Shown: positions 6,821 to 13,626 of the stretch, in pieces
Layout of the letters: each line of letters opens with the position of its first letter
Position numbering within the stretch: the first letter of the stretch is position 1
NCBI GenBank assembly: GCA_016706225.1
Contig: JADJKB010000003.1
Coordinates: 992,001 to 1,056,000 of the forward strand
From: Myxococcales bacterium
GTDB taxonomy: Bacteria; Myxococcota_A; Polyangia; Polyangiales; Polyangiaceae
DNA: 64,000 nucleotides
Reading direction: 5' to 3'
Translations under genes and position numbers: made by a program
Notes under the pieces: generated by a model
What the model saw: the letters and a program-made list of their open reading frames with translations, nothing else
Databases searched by the model: none
What the model was told of the DNA's origin: nothing

Positions 6821-8950
6821 TCAGCGCACGTAGACTTCCATTGCCTCGTTGCCAGCGGGCGGGTTGCCGCCAGCGTTAAAGACCCATTTGGAGGCGTTGC
6901 CCACCACGTGCAACCCAGTCGCGTTACCGCATGCATGGTAGATGCTCGGGTAGGTCGCGGTCGGCGTGCACGTGTAGGACAAGAGCCCATTCGTCGCGAA
7001 CGGACCGGTGTAGTCCGCCAAGCTCCAGGTCCCGAGGGCCGACGTGCGCTCGATCGTGAGGAGCGTGCGCAGGTTCTTGATCGGCAGTGAGTCAGCCGTC
7101 GTGGTGAACGAGCGCGCCAGGTCGTCCGTGGTGCGGACGTGGATCTGGCTCGACACGCCCGACGCAGCGAGGGCCTGCATGGTCGCGGCCGGCATGTACG
7201 TGGTCGAACCGCGGGTGACGATACCGGCGGTGAGCCCTGAGGGCCCGCCTGCGCCGGCGGTGGTCGACTCGATCATCGTCCAGCCGCCTCCCGCGTTCCG
7301 CTGATCACACCAGGCGAGGAACGGGGCAATCGCGCCGGCTCCATCCGGGTCGATGGTGTACTGGCCGGTGATGCCGAGGGCGCTCATGTTGGAGACCGAG
7401 TCGCTGTTCACGTACGCACCACACGACTTCGCCACGGCAGGACCCGCGTCGTTGGTCGAGCAAATGACCGAGCCCTGGATGCCGGCGGTGGCGTTGGCGT
7501 CGTTCCACGTGCCGAACGTGCCACATGTGCCCGTGCGGTAGAGCGCGTTGGCGGTGCTGTTGTCACCGTTGGGCTCGAAGCCACCGCAGACCGTCGCGGG
7601 TGCGTCACCGTTCGTGTTCCGGCTGTCGTTGATGTAGAAACTGCAGGGCTGGCCCTGACACATGCCGGTCCAGTTCTCCAGGCCGCTTGCGCCGTTCGTC
7701 TTCGGGAAGACGTTGACCAGGTTCGGCGGCACGCCGCCGTTCCAGGCCATGATGGCCAGCGCGTGGGCGCGCGTGCGGGGCACGATGACTTCCAGGCCCC
7801 GCGCTGCACAGAAGTTGCGGTACACCGACTGGGGAGTGGTGAGCGACGCATCCGTGAACTTGACCATCGTGTAGCCGGCACCACCGTCACTGGTCATGTC
7901 GCAATACACGGAGAGCTCGGGAAGCGGTCCCGCAGCGCCGTCCGGGTCGATCGAGGTGTTGCCGTCGCCGATGCTCGGCACGGCCGCTTTCAGCGCCGCG
8001 CAGGACTTGTACGCGGTGCAGGTCTTGCCATCGCCGAAGAAGGCCGGCTTGCAGGTGCAGGTGTACGAACCCGCCGTGTTCGTGCAGTCCGCCTTGGGGC
8101 TACAGTTGTTGGTCGCGGCCGAGGCGCACTCGTCGACGTCGGCGCAGGTCGTGCCGTTGCCCGAGTAGCCGGCCTTGCACGTGCAGATCGCGTTGCCCGA
8201 GGTGTCGTCACACGTGGCGTTCGCATCACACGTCGTCTGCGCGCAGGTCGTCCCGCCGCCGCCGCCGGTGCCGCCCGTTGCGCCGCCGGTGCCGCCCGTT
8301 GCACCGCCGGTGCCGCCCGTTGCGCCGCCGGTGCCGCCCGTTGCGCCGCCGGTGCCGCCCGTTGCGCCGCCGGTGCCGCCCGTTGCGCCGCCGGTGCCGC
8401 CCGTTGCGCCGCCGGTGCCGCCCGTTGCGCCGCCGGTGCCGCCCGTTGCGCCGCCGGTGCCGCCCGTTGCGCCGCCGGTGCCGCCCGTTGCGCCGCCGGT
8501 GCCGCCCGTTGCGCCGCCGGTGCCGCCCGTTGCGCCGCCGGTGCCGCCCGTTGCGCCGCCGGTGCCACCCGTCGCGCCGCCGGTGCCACCCGTTGCGCCG
8601 CCGGTTCCGCCCGTCGCGCCGCCCGAGCCAGCCGCGCCGCCCGAGCCGGCCGCGCCGCCCGTCCCACCCGTCGCGCCGCCCGAGCCGGCCGCGCCGCCCG
8701 AGCCGGCCACGCCGCCCGAACCCGCCACGCCGCCCGAACCCGCCACGCCGCCGGCTCCGCCGGTCGTGCCACCGGTTCCGCCGGCCGCCCCGCCGGTCCC
8801 GCCGACGCCGGTTCCACCTGTGCCCTTGCCACCGGTTCCACCGGTGCTCTTGCCACCAGTTCCACCGCTCGACCCACCCGAGTCGTCACTTCCGCAAGCA
8901 GACACCGCAAAACACAGAGCCACCGAGCTCAAGAGCCAGACAGAACGCAT
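6821..8950 (-). CDS. EGF/fibrinogen-like lipoprotein with long GGATGGT tandem linker (copy 1)
   Basis: The 709-residue lipoprotein has lipobox AVSAC (Cys19), then a linker of more than 200 residues made of Gly/Thr/Ala/Ser, mostly the 7-residue unit GGATGGT. Two EGF-like domains follow (CDANATCDDTSGNAICTCK, then VDECASAATNNCSPKADC), the second with the DVDEC calcium-binding start. Two domains resembling the start of fibrinogen-related domains come next, marked by TSIDPDGAAG...VYCDMTSDGG and YTIDPDGAG...WCDQ...GGGWTMI. These modules act extracellularly in adhesion or glycan binding in other organisms; a surface adhesive role here is inferred. The ribosome site GAAAGG is 9 bases before the ATG. 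Its paralogue lies directly upstream (9226-11430). The two are near-identical up to the first fibrinogen-like domain but differ in the last ~200 residues. Confidence 0.88.
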   Translation of the reverse strand: MRSVWLLSSVALCFAVSACGSDDSGGSSGGTGGKSTGGTGGKGTGGTGVGGTGGAAGGTGGTTGGAGGVAGSGGVAGSGGVAGSGGAAGSGGATGGTGGAAGSGGAAGSGGATGGTGGATGGTGGATGGTGGATGGTGGATGGTGGATGGTGGATGGTGGATGGTGGATGGTGGATGGTGGATGGTGGATGGTGGATGGTGGATGGTGGATGGTGGATGGTGGATGGTGGGGGTTCAQTTCDANATCDDTSGNAICTCKAGYSGNGTTCADVDECASAATNNCSPKADCTNTAGSYTCTCKPAFFGDGKTCTAYKSCAALKAAVPSIGDGNTSIDPDGAAGPLPELSVYCDMTSDGGAGYTMVKFTDASLTTPQSVYRNFCAARGLEVIVPRTRAHALAIMAWNGGVPPNLVNVFPKTNGASGLENWTGMCQGQPCSFYINDSRNTNGDAPATVCGGFEPNGDNSTANALYRTGTCGTFGTWNDANATAGIQGSVICSTNDAGPAVAKSCGAYVNSDSVSNMSALGITGQYTIDPDGAGAIAPFLAWCDQRNAGGGWTMIESTTAGAGGPSGLTAGIVTRGSTTYMPAATMQALAASGVSSQIHVRTTDDLARSFTTTADSLPIKNLRTLLTIERTSALGTWSLADYTGPFATNGLLSYTCTPTATYPSIYHACGNATGLHVVGNASKWVFNAGGNPPAGNEAMEVYVR
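8262..8617. repeat. 21-bp minisatellite encoding GGATGGT units
   Basis: The unit GCGCCGCCGGTGCCGCCCGT plus T (21 bases, in frame) is repeated about 17 times inside the 6821-8950 gene. About a dozen central copies look identical at the DNA level, with variants only at the two ends (a GCA at about 8301, and GTC or CAC changes after 8565). Because the unit is a multiple of three, gain or loss of units would alter linker length without breaking the frame. Confidence 0.9.
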
Positions 8951-8959
8951 TGATATTGA

Positions 8960-8965
8960 CCTTTC
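8960..8965 (-). promoter_or_regulatory. Ribosome binding site GAAAGG of the 6821-8950 gene
   Basis: GAAAGG lies 9 bases before the ATG at 8948-8950. The same hexamer at the same distance precedes the paralogue (11440-11445), which fixes both starts. Confidence 0.7.
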
Positions 8966-9144
8966 AAAAGAAGACGCACGCCGAGCAACGGCTCAGGCCC
9001 CCCCGGCGCACGATTTGCGCACCCTAGATCGAATGGGCTTGCACTCCAAGGTGTTTTCCGATCGTTCGGCTGGCTCCCGGTGGAAGGCTCGGGAGGCCGA
9101 TCGGCCGACCGGGCGAGCGGCAGGTCCCGCAAGACAAAAGCAAA

Positions 9145-9176
9145 CGCCCCGGAGCCGATTGCTCGACCTCGGGGCG
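9145..9176 (-). terminator. Intrinsic terminator-like hairpin after the 9226-11430 lipoprotein gene
   Basis: The inverted repeat CGCCCCG (9145-9151) and CGGGGCG (9170-9176) is followed on the minus strand by GTTTGCTTTTG. It lies about 50 bases past the stop at 9226. The loop sequence is largely shared with the hairpin at 6762-6793, so it was carried along in the gene duplication. The rest of the 8951-9225 gap shows no gene. Confidence 0.65.
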
Positions 9177-9225
9177 CTCGGGTGTCGCGACCGAGAGGTA
9201 CCTCTCGGTCACCGTCCGTGTGCTC

Positions 9226-11430
9226 TCAGCGCACCCAGACGTAGCCGAAGGCAGGGATGTTCTTGTCGCCGTTGTCTGGAGTGCAGCCGGCGATGTTGCC
9301 GACCGAGGGCGCCGTGCCCGGGCCACACGGTGCAAGCTGACCACCGATGCCGATCCACGAATCAGGTGAGTTACAGTCGTTCTCCTGGTTGCTCACGATC
9401 CCGATGCGGGTGGCGGGCCAGGCGGTGGTGTTCGGCTGTGAGTTGAAACCCTCCTGATTGCAGTTGGCCTGGAGCGACGCGTTCGCGCCGATCAGACCCT
9501 TCCAGGCATTGCGACCGAGCACGGTCGCCGAGTAGGGCGCCGCAAACACTGCCGCGAGCGAGGTCGCAGTCTTTGGAATGACCAGGCTGGTGGTGGTGGC
9601 GCCCACGACCATCGTTGCGCGGACGTTCGTGAACGGAACGACGTTGAAACTCTGGAGCTTCGCTTCTGTCGTGTCGATGGCGGGGCTCGCCGCGTTCAGC
9701 AGCGTGCTGTTGGTCCACAGCGCGGCCTGGTAAGTGAAGGTCTGCAGGGCGCCATCGGCCTTGATCGCGAGCGTCCAGCCGCCTCCGTCGATCCGCTCGT
9801 CGCAGCCGACGTCGAACGGAGCACCGGCTCCGGCTCCGTCCGGGTCGATCGTGTAGACGCCGCTGATGCCGAGCGCGCTCTTGTTCCAGACCGAGTTGCT
9901 CGTCAGGTAGGCGTTGCAGTTCGCGGCGACCGCCGGACCCGCGTCGTTGGTCGAGCAGATCACCGAACCGGTGGTGGACATGGCAGCGTTGGCGTCGTTC
10001 CAAGTGCCGAACGTGCCACAGGCGCCGGTGAGGTAGAGCGCGTCGCCGGTGTTGTTGTCACCGTTGGGCTCGAAGCCGCCGCAGACCGTCGCGGGTGCGT
10101 CACCGTTCGTGTTGCGGCTGTCATTGATGTAGAAGCCGCAGGGCTGGCCCATACACCTGCCAGTCCAGTTCTCGAGCCCGACCGCCCCGTTCGTCTTCGG
10201 GAAGACGTTGACCAGATTCGGCGGTGCGCCGCCGTTCCAAGCCTTGATGGCCAGCGCGTGGGCGCGCGTGCGAGGCACGATCACCTCGAGACCGCGGGCC
10301 GCACAGAAGTTCCGGTAAGCCCCCTGAGTACCGCCAAGCGAAGCGTCCGTGAACTTCACCATCGTGTAACCGACACCACCGTCACTGGTCATGTCGCAAT
10401 ACACGGAGAGCTCGGGAAGCGGTCCCGCAGCGCCGTCTGGGTCGATCGAGGTGTTGCCATCGCCGATGCTCGGCACGGCCGCTTTCAGCGCCGCGCAGGA
10501 CTTGTACGCGGTGCAGGTCTTGCCGTCGCCGAAGAAGGCCGGCTTGCAGGTGCAAGTGTACGAACCCGCCGTGTTCGTGCAGTCCGCCTTGGGGCTGCAG
10601 TTGTTGGTTGCGGCCGAGGCGCATTCGTCGATGTCGGCGCAGGTCGTGCCGTTGCCCGAGTAGCCCGCCTTGCAGGTGCAGATTGCGTTGCCCGACGTGT
10701 CGTCACACGTGGCGTTCGCATCACACGTCGTCTGCGCGCAGGTCGTCCCGCCGCCGCCGCCGGTGCCGCCCGTCGCGCCGCCGGTGCCGCCCGTCGCACC
10801 GCCGGTTCCGCCCGTCGCGCCACCTGAGCCGGCTGCGCCGCCAGTTCCGCCCGTCGCGCCGCCAGTTCCGCCCGTCGCGCCGCCAGTTCCGCCCGTCGCG
10901 CCGCCAGTTCCGCCCGTCGCGCCGCCGGTTCCGCCCGTTGCGCCGCCCGTTCCGCCCGTCGCGCCGCCGGTTCCGCCCGTTGCGCCGCCGGTTCCGCCCG
11001 TTGCGCCGCCGGTTCCGCCCGTTGCGCCGCCGGTGCCGCCCGTCGCGCCGCCGGTGCCACCCGTTGCGCCGCCGGTTCCGCCGGTCGCCCCACCGGAGCC
11101 AGCCGCTCCGCCCGTTCCGCCGGTCGCGCCGCCCGAGCCGGCCGCGCCACCCGAGCCCGCAACGCCGCCCGAGCCGGCCACACCACCCGAGCCCGCAACG
11201 CCACCCGAGCCAGCCACACCACCCGAGCCAGCCACGCCGCCGGTTCCGCCGGTTCCGCCAGTGCCGCCGCCGCCGACGCCCGTTCCGCCGGTTCCGCCCG
11301 TGGCCTTGCCTCCGGTTCCGCCGGTGGTCTTCCCACCGGTTCCACCGCTGGAACCACCCGAGTCGTCACTTCCACAAGCCGAGACCGCAAAACACAGAGC
11401 CACCGAGCTCAAGAGCCAGACTGAACGCAT
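9226..11430 (-). CDS. EGF/fibrinogen-like lipoprotein with GGATGGT-type linker (copy 2)
   Basis: The 734-residue paralogue of the 6821-8950 product has the same signal peptide and lipobox (Cys19), a Gly-rich linker of over 200 residues whose 21-bp units are more diverged, the same two EGF domains and the same first fibrinogen-like domain. The C-terminal domain differs: after YTIDPDGAGAGAPF...GGGWTLAIK it continues with FTYQAALWTNSTLLNAA and ends in a Cys-containing segment finishing with GYVWVR. This resembles bacterial fibrinogen-like domains more closely than copy 1 does. The start at 11428-11430 is fixed by GAAAGG and by identity with copy 1; longer in-frame readings upstream are not coding. 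Probable surface adhesin or glycan binder (inference). Confidence 0.88.
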   Translation of the reverse strand: MRSVWLLSSVALCFAVSACGSDDSGGSSGGTGGKTTGGTGGKATGGTGGTGVGGGGTGGTGGTGGVAGSGGVAGSGGVAGSGGVAGSGGVAGSGGAAGSGGATGGTGGAAGSGGATGGTGGATGGTGGATGGTGGATGGTGGATGGTGGATGGTGGATGGTGGATGGTGGATGGTGGATGGTGGATGGTGGATGGTGGAAGSGGATGGTGGATGGTGGATGGTGGGGGTTCAQTTCDANATCDDTSGNAICTCKAGYSGNGTTCADIDECASAATNNCSPKADCTNTAGSYTCTCKPAFFGDGKTCTAYKSCAALKAAVPSIGDGNTSIDPDGAAGPLPELSVYCDMTSDGGVGYTMVKFTDASLGGTQGAYRNFCAARGLEVIVPRTRAHALAIKAWNGGAPPNLVNVFPKTNGAVGLENWTGRCMGQPCGFYINDSRNTNGDAPATVCGGFEPNGDNNTGDALYLTGACGTFGTWNDANAAMSTTGSVICSTNDAGPAVAANCNAYLTSNSVWNKSALGISGVYTIDPDGAGAGAPFDVGCDERIDGGGWTLAIKADGALQTFTYQAALWTNSTLLNAASPAIDTTEAKLQSFNVVPFTNVRATMVVGATTTSLVIPKTATSLAAVFAAPYSATVLGRNAWKGLIGANASLQANCNQEGFNSQPNTTAWPATRIGIVSNQENDCNSPDSWIGIGGQLAPCGPGTAPSVGNIAGCTPDNGDKNIPAFGYVWVR
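10756..11092. repeat. Diverged 21-bp repeat tract in copy 2
   Basis: The same period and reading frame as the tract at 8262-8617, but copies vary (CCAGTT, CCGGTT and CCGGTG forms, GTC or GTT), and the tract is broken by a GSGG unit around 10826-10840. The contrast shows that the tract in copy 1 has been homogenised more recently. Confidence 0.8.
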
Positions 11431-11439
11431 GGTATTGGA

Positions 11440-11445
11440 CCTTTC
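11440..11445 (-). promoter_or_regulatory. Ribosome binding site GAAAGG of the 9226-11430 gene
   Basis: GAAAGG lies 9 bases before the ATG at 11428-11430, conserved with the paralogue. It shows that the gene starts here and not further upstream. The rest of the gap to 11680 holds no gene, only a short 6-bp GC hairpin near 11625-11642 behind the hydrolase gene. Confidence 0.7.
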
Positions 11446-11680
11446 TAAAGGGTGTGCGCGCCAAGCCGCGGCAACAGCCGAACCCCTCCGCGCACGAATT
11501 GCGGACGCTATTCCTTTGTTTCGCAGCTGAGAAGAGGATTCGGAAGGCCAGTGTTGGGGCGAAACGCAGACCTGGGGCGCGCCCAGATCACCCTCCACTC
11601 CCCCGCAAAATTCCCAACGGTTTCGCCGCCACCCGCGGCGGCCGTGACCCGGGCTAGGGTTGCGCCCGAGGAACCCAGCG

Positions 11681-12646
11681 TCAGTCCCTAGCCGCCAGCC
11701 AGTCCGCGAGCGGCGCAAACACGCGCTCTTGCGCGGGCCGGCTGATGAACAGATCGGCGTGGGCGAACCAGGTCTCGTCGTCCCCGACCGCGAGCTCGGT
11801 CGAGGCCGGCGCACGCATGACCTCGAGCGCGCTCCGCGCCGCGTCCGGCGGCACGATGCCGTCGCGGTTCGCCACCACGCACAAAAGCGGACGATCGATC
11901 TCGCCGAGCGCGGTCGTGATGTTGAGGCCATCCACCACCAGATCACCGGACTTGAACCAGCGTGCGATCTCGGAGTTGAGCTTCGGGATCGGATCCTCAA
12001 CCGTGTCGATCAGCTCCTCGGGCTGGGACAGATCGACGATCGACGCGTTCATGTAGAGCGACAAGAGCCGAGGCGCACGTCGAGCGACGAGCGGCAACAC
12101 GAACCCCGCCATGCGACGCGTCCCGGAGACCCGAAGCCGCCGCGTGAGCGTCGGCGATGCAAACACCAGCTTGAGCAGCGGGTTGGCGTTCAGCCAGCGC
12201 AACGGTGCACCGATTCCGACCACCGATCCAACTCCGTGCGTCTCGGGATGATGCGCGAGATACGCGAAGATGTACGTCCCGCCCAGGCTGCAACCGACGA
12301 CGTCAACGCGGTCCGTTCCCGTCTCGGTGTGCTCGCGCACGTGGCGGATCGCCGTCGCCAGATCTTCCAGAGCCAGGACGCGAAAACCCACGTCCCGCCC
12401 TCCGCCGAGTGAGCGCGATTCGCCCTGGCCTCGGAGGTTGCTGGTCCAGACCTCGAACCCGCGCTCGACCAGGAACTCGATCATCGAGAGGCCGCTCGGG
12501 TGAAAACCGAGGGGCGTGGTGTTCATGCAATAGCCAGGTACGAGCAGCACGGGACGCCGGCGCGGGACGCCGAGCCCCGGGCGAACGTAGCGGCGCACAT
12601 CCAGAGCCCACCCGGTGCTCTCGGGCCAGTGTCGATCGATCTGCAT
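11681..12646 (-). CDS. Alpha/beta hydrolase
   Basis: The 321-residue protein has the alpha/beta-hydrolase order: LLVPGYC (oxyanion region), NLRGQGES, nucleophile elbow VGCSLGG with Ser120, the acid in NRDGIVPP and the histidine in TWFAHADL. The overall look, with VPGYCMNTTPLGFHP near the front, recalls PhaC-like and lipase-like hydrolases, but the PHA synthase cysteine is replaced by Ser, so this is a hydrolase rather than a polymerase. No signal peptide is visible; it is probably cytoplasmic. It follows the lolA gene by 18 bases on the same strand and is likely co-transcribed. The substrate is unknown. Confidence 0.82.
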   Translation of the reverse strand: MQIDRHWPESTGWALDVRRYVRPGLGVPRRRPVLLVPGYCMNTTPLGFHPSGLSMIEFLVERGFEVWTSNLRGQGESRSLGGGRDVGFRVLALEDLATAIRHVREHTETGTDRVDVVGCSLGGTYIFAYLAHHPETHGVGSVVGIGAPLRWLNANPLLKLVFASPTLTRRLRVSGTRRMAGFVLPLVARRAPRLLSLYMNASIVDLSQPEELIDTVEDPIPKLNSEIARWFKSGDLVVDGLNITTALGEIDRPLLCVVANRDGIVPPDAARSALEVMRAPASTELAVGDDETWFAHADLFISRPAQERVFAPLADWLAARD

Positions 12647-12664
12647 GCGGAAATCGGCCGCGGC

Positions 12665-13351
12665 TCAGGGCTTGATGACCTGGGTGCCCTGCGGAGGCTT
12701 GAAGTCGAACTCGCCCGCCGGGATCTTCTCGTTCACGGTCGGTGACACGAAGTCGAAGCGATTGCGGTTCCCCTGCGCATCCAGCAGCAGCACACGCCGC
12801 ACCTGATACGTGCCGGAGTCGACATAGAGCAGGATCTTCTGGTAGGCGGGCGTCGCTTCCTTCGGCACGCCCTCGAGCACGTAGCCCCCCTCGAACTGCA
12901 TCTGCTTGGCGTCGAGCTTGCGCAGCTTGAAGCTCTTCTTGAGGTTGCCGCCGCCGACCAGGAACGCGAGCGCCGCCGGGTACTGGCTCTTGCCCATCGA
13001 CTGCTCGTACATCTGTTTGTTCTCGGCCTCGTAGACCTTGATGATCTTGCCGTCCGAGACCACGCGGTTGCCGTTGTTCGTGTAGCGCCAGCTCATCTTG
13101 CCGGGCTTCTCGAAGATCACGGTGCCGGCGCTGTCCTTGCGCTTGTTGTAGGCCTTGACCTGATAGCGTTGTTTGAAGCCCGACTTGAAGTTCTTGGTCT
13201 TGTCGTAGAACTTCTGCACGTTCTCGGCGACCTCGTTGGCGCTGGGTCCGCTCTTGGCTGCCGGCTTCGACTGAGCATCGGCGGTGGCCTGGATGACGAA
13301 CGGAGTCGCGAGCGCGACGAGGACGGACAAGACTGCGTGGTGGAGCTTCAT
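12665..13351 (-). CDS. lolA: LolA-like periplasmic lipoprotein carrier
   Basis: The 228-residue protein has a Sec signal peptide (hydrophobic core VLSVLVALATPFV, cleavage near ADAQ) and no lipobox cysteine. The mature part follows the LolA pattern: an initial helix (VAENVQKFYDKTKNFKSGF), then successive strands with GTVIFEKPGKMSWRY, DGKIIKVYE, and a late LLYVDSGTYQVRRVLLLDAQ...FDF. Known: LolA carries outer-membrane lipoproteins across the periplasm. This fits a window unusually rich in lipoproteins. It could also be one of several LolA-fold paralogues common in this group, so the exact role is less certain than the fold. First gene of a likely pair with the hydrolase. Confidence 0.8.
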   Translation of the reverse strand: MKLHHAVLSVLVALATPFVIQATADAQSKPAAKSGPSANEVAENVQKFYDKTKNFKSGFKQRYQVKAYNKRKDSAGTVIFEKPGKMSWRYTNNGNRVVSDGKIIKVYEAENKQMYEQSMGKSQYPAALAFLVGGGNLKKSFKLRKLDAKQMQFEGGYVLEGVPKEATPAYQKILLYVDSGTYQVRRVLLLDAQGNRNRFDFVSPTVNEKIPAGEFDFKPPQGTQVIKP

Positions 13352-13626
13352 TTTCGGACGATCCTGCGAACTGCTACTTCCCTAACCCACAACGCCGGAA
13401 TTCATTCGCGGCTAACACCGCCTCCGGCCTTCGATGGACCTGAGACGAGACAGCGCCCCGGAAGATTCGAGCGGAGGCGGTCCGCGGGGGCCTTTTAGCA
13501 CAAGGCGCCGCGGCGGCATTTATTAGGGGTTTGCCCAAAGAATGCTGGCCGAGGAAGACCCCATGTCCCTCCCCCGTAGCACGCACCGGGGCTGGGCACC
13601 CGCCGGGGGGCGCCGAGCGCTCCCGT
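13352..13626. other. Intergenic stretch between MopE-repeat gene and lolA
   Basis: No credible gene is seen. It must hold the lolA promoter. At 13595-13614 a 7-bp imperfect hairpin (GGCACCC with GGGCGCC, six-base loop) lies just behind the stop of the 13627-15732 gene and may end its transcript, although no T tract follows. Confidence 0.4.

Noticed and set aside
5452..6990. A 512-residue minus-strand protein including the SelW-like end
   Set aside because: Most of it is antisense to the two lipoprotein genes at 5830 and 6506. Only the last 98 residues match a family and have a proper start.
8175..9446. Long plus-strand frames rich in PPVAPPVPPV and similar proline runs opposite the EGF lipoprotein genes
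   Set aside because: They are the antisense of the GGATGGT linkers. They have no signal peptide, no ribosome site and no domain, and long frames are expected opposite GC-rich repeats.
8262..11092. Possible CRISPR array from short regular repeats
   Set aside because: The 21-bp units are directly contiguous with no spacers, lie in frame within coding sequence and encode a Gly-rich linker; no cas genes are near.
9226..12000. Start of the second EGF lipoprotein as far upstream as 12000
   Set aside because: The upstream part is antisense to the hydrolase gene and lacks the signal peptide. The RBS and the paralogue place the start at 11430.
12665..13351. LolA-like protein as a lipoprotein itself
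   Set aside because: The signal region ends near ADAQ with no cysteine, so it is soluble in the periplasm.
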